This document shows positions 6,857-8,266 of a stretch of DNA of 8,266 nt, one piece after another. The DNA is from an uncultured Lentisphaeraceae bacterium (lineage in GTDB: Bacteria; Verrucomicrobiota; Kiritimatiellia; RFP12; DVOR01), in contig CAMGJH010000030.1 of NCBI GenBank assembly GCA_946056345.1, forward strand, positions 1 to 8,266, written 5' to 3'. Position 1 is the first letter of the stretch, and each line of letters opens with the position of its first letter. The notes under the pieces are model-generated. The model did not search any database. It saw only the letters and a program-made list of their open reading frames with translations, and was not told the origin of the DNA. The position numbers were made by a program, and so were the translations under genes.

Positions 6857-8134
6857 TTACTTCACCGGCACCAGGCGCTCGCCGCCGAAGTAGGGGCGGA
6901 TCGCCTCGGGCAGCAACACCGAGCCATCGGCCTGCTGGCACTGCTCAAGGATGGCAATCATCAAACGCGGCAGCGCCACGCCCGACCCGTTGAGGGTGTG
7001 GACGAACTGCAACTTGCCGTCGGCCCCGCGGAAGCGGATGTTCGCCCGGCGCGCCTGGAAGCTCTCGAAGTTCGAGCAGCTGGAGACCTCCAGCCAGCCC
7101 TTCTGGCCGGGCGCCCACAGCTCCAGGTCGTAGCACTTGGCCGCCGAGAAGGAGATGTCCCCCGAGCAGAGCTCGAGGACGCGGAAGTAGAGGCCCAGGC
7201 CGGTGAGCACGTCCTCGGCATCCTTCACCAGGCTCTCCAATTCGTCGTAGGAGGTCGAGGGCTCAACGAACTTGACCATCTCCACCTTGTCGAACTGGTG
7301 GACGCGCAGGATGCCGCGGGTGTCCTTGCCCGCGCTCCCGGCCTCGCGCCGGAAGCAGGGGGTGTAGGCCGTCAACTTGATCGGCAGCTTCGCGGCCTCG
7401 AGCACGTCATCGCGGTAGTAGTTCGTCACCGGCACCTCGGCGGTGGGGATCAGCCAGAAGTCGTCGACCTCGCAGTGGTACATATCTTCCTGCATCTTGG
7501 GCAGCTGACCGGTGCCAATCATCGAGGCGGTATTCACCACGAAGGGGGGCAACATCTCGGTGTAGCCCTGCTTCTGGGTGTGCAGGTCCAGCATAAACTG
7601 AATGAGCGCGCGCTGCAGCTTGGCGCCCTGCCCGAGCAGAATCGGGAAGCCGGTGCCGGTGAGCTTCACGCCGCGCGGGAAGTCGAAGATCCCCAGCTTC
7701 TCGCCCAGAGTGATGTGGTCGAGCGGCTCAAAGTCAAAGGTCGGCTCCACGCCCACATGGCGCACATCGCGGTTCGCCGAAGAGTCCGGCCCGGTGACAA
7801 TGTCCTTGTTGGGCACATTGGGAATACGCAGCATCGCGGTGCGGAAGGCCTCCTCCACCGTGCGGATCTCGGCATCCTTGGCGGCAATCTCGTCGCCCAA
7901 CAGCCGCATCTCTTCCTTGACCGCCGTCACATCCTCGCCCGCCTTCACGCGCGCGCCGATGGACTTCGAGACCCCGTTGCGCTTGGCCTTGAGGGCATCA
8001 ACCTCCGTCACCAGCGTCCGCCGGCGGCCATCCAATTCCAGCACCGTATCCACAAGCGCCGTGTCCATGCACCGGCGCACCAAACCTTCCCGAACCTCGT
8101 CGGGCGTTTCACGAATCCGCTTAATATCAAGCAT
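6857..8134 (-). CDS. serS: Seryl-tRNA synthetase
   Basis: 425 residues, the usual bacterial length. Charges tRNA-Ser (and tRNA-Sec where present) with serine. Residues 1 to about 105 form the two-helix coiled-coil arm that grips the long variable arm of the tRNA, ending in LRIPNVPNKD (102-111). The class II core follows: LPPFVVN (195-201), TAE (231-233) for serine binding, motif 2 FRREAGSAGKDTRGILRVHQ (261-280) with the ATP-contacting Arg, EVSSCSNFESFQARR (349-363) and motif 3 TLNGSGVALPR (380-390) with conserved Arg390. The ATG at 8134 is chosen because MLDIKRIRE is the classic SerRS N-terminus and AAAAGGA lies just upstream; a reading frame 14 codons longer is rejected. First visible gene of its operon. 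No T-box-like leader is seen. Confidence 0.98.
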   Translation of the reverse strand: MLDIKRIRETPDEVREGLVRRCMDTALVDTVLELDGRRRTLVTEVDALKAKRNGVSKSIGARVKAGEDVTAVKEEMRLLGDEIAAKDAEIRTVEEAFRTAMLRIPNVPNKDIVTGPDSSANRDVRHVGVEPTFDFEPLDHITLGEKLGIFDFPRGVKLTGTGFPILLGQGAKLQRALIQFMLDLHTQKQGYTEMLPPFVVNTASMIGTGQLPKMQEDMYHCEVDDFWLIPTAEVPVTNYYRDDVLEAAKLPIKLTAYTPCFRREAGSAGKDTRGILRVHQFDKVEMVKFVEPSTSYDELESLVKDAEDVLTGLGLYFRVLELCSGDISFSAAKCYDLELWAPGQKGWLEVSSCSNFESFQARRANIRFRGADGKLQFVHTLNGSGVALPRLMIAILEQCQQADGSVLLPEAIRPYFGGERLVPVK

Positions 8135-8140
8135 CGCGAG

Positions 8141-8147
8141 TCCTTTT
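8141..8147 (-). promoter_or_regulatory. Ribosome binding site that fixes the serS start
   Basis: AAAAGGA on the minus strand, six bases before the ATG at 8134. It supports the start giving the family-typical N-terminus instead of an upstream in-frame ATG that lies close to the -10 box. Confidence 0.8.
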
Positions 8148-8164
8148 CTCTTAAACCGCCGCCT

Positions 8165-8193
8165 ATTAAACCACAATCCCGCCCCCCGCGCAA
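8165..8193 (-). promoter_or_regulatory. Sigma70-type promoter of the serS operon
   Basis: On the minus strand TTGCGC (8188-8193) and TTTAAT (8165-8170) are separated by 17 bases. The -10 box matches the consensus at five of six positions; the -35 box is weak. A start of transcription near 8158 would leave a leader of about 24 bases before the serS ATG, too short for a T-box or riboswitch. Confidence 0.6.
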
Positions 8194-8227
8194 CGCAGCA
8201 CGCACCCGCGCCTATCTATATATCCAG

Positions 8228-8255
8228 CGGTTAGCCGTTAGCGGTTAGCTCTTAG
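8228..8255 (-). repeat. Four tandem heptamer repeats upstream of serS
   Basis: On the plus strand CGGTTAG, CCGTTAG, CGGTTAG and CTCTTAG follow one another without gaps. Copies one and three are identical, copy two differs by one base and copy four by two. The array lies in non-coding DNA about 35 bases beyond the serS -35 box. It may be a short sequence repeat, an upstream binding site, or the edge of the neighbouring gene's trailer. Confidence 0.7.
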
Positions 8256-8266
8256 CGCGCGTTCCG

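Noticed and set aside
8135..8176. A 14-codon N-terminal extension of serS
   Set aside because: The upstream ATG falls next to the -10 box, and MLDIKRIRE is the family-typical N-terminus with its own ribosome site.
5273..8248. A 991-codon open frame on the plus strand, antisense to serS, def, the BatD-like and NodB-fold genes
   Set aside because: It runs across four well-supported genes and their intergenic gaps, is rich in Gly, Ala, Arg, His, Leu and Gln with no recognisable domain, and is what GC-rich third positions produce on the opposite strand.
8135..8266. Possible T-box or riboswitch in the serS leader
   Set aside because: No T-box consensus or specifier stem is visible, and the predicted leader after the promoter is only about 24 bases.

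Overview
All seven genes lie on the minus strand, so transcription runs from high to low coordinates. The window is GC-rich, coding-dense and uses mostly C/G third codon positions. The gene content (a secreted GH20 hexosaminidase, a beta-propeller/di-haem peroxidase-like protein, a two-domain RidA/chorismatase-type protein and a BatD-like membrane protein) best fits a Gram-negative of the Verrucomicrobiota/Kiritimatiellota/Lentisphaerota kind. That placement is an inference from protein style, not from a phylogenetic marker search. I see no mobile element, tRNA, rRNA, CRISPR array or phage signature.

Layout, in the direction of transcription. A leader at 8135-8266 carries four heptamer repeats and a good sigma70-like promoter. 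It drives serS (6857-8134), def (6275-6838), a BatD/DUF4381-like membrane protein (5291-6247) and a membrane-anchored NodB-fold protein (4401-5255). Gaps are only 18, 27 and 35 bases, so this looks like one operon. It ends in a clear intrinsic terminator at 4339-4377. A second unit begins about 65 bases later: a secreted beta-propeller plus di-haem cytochrome c peroxidase-like protein (2394-4274), followed after 18 bases by a RidA/chorismatase-superfamily protein (1389-2375). After a 57-base gap without a recognisable terminator comes a secreted GH20 enzyme (1-1331), whose C-terminus lies beyond the window.

How the genes fit together. The first operon joins translation housekeeping (seryl-tRNA charging, N-terminal deformylation) to two envelope-associated proteins. 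The second joins an envelope redox protein to a small-molecule enzyme fold, perhaps with a glycan hydrolase. The points most worth a second look are the NodB-fold protein, which has lost its metal ligands and is probably a pseudo-enzyme, and the tight pairing of the haem/propeller protein with a chorismatase-like RidA protein. No stretch longer than 300 bases lacks a gene; the longest non-coding stretches are 8135-8266 and 4275-4400.
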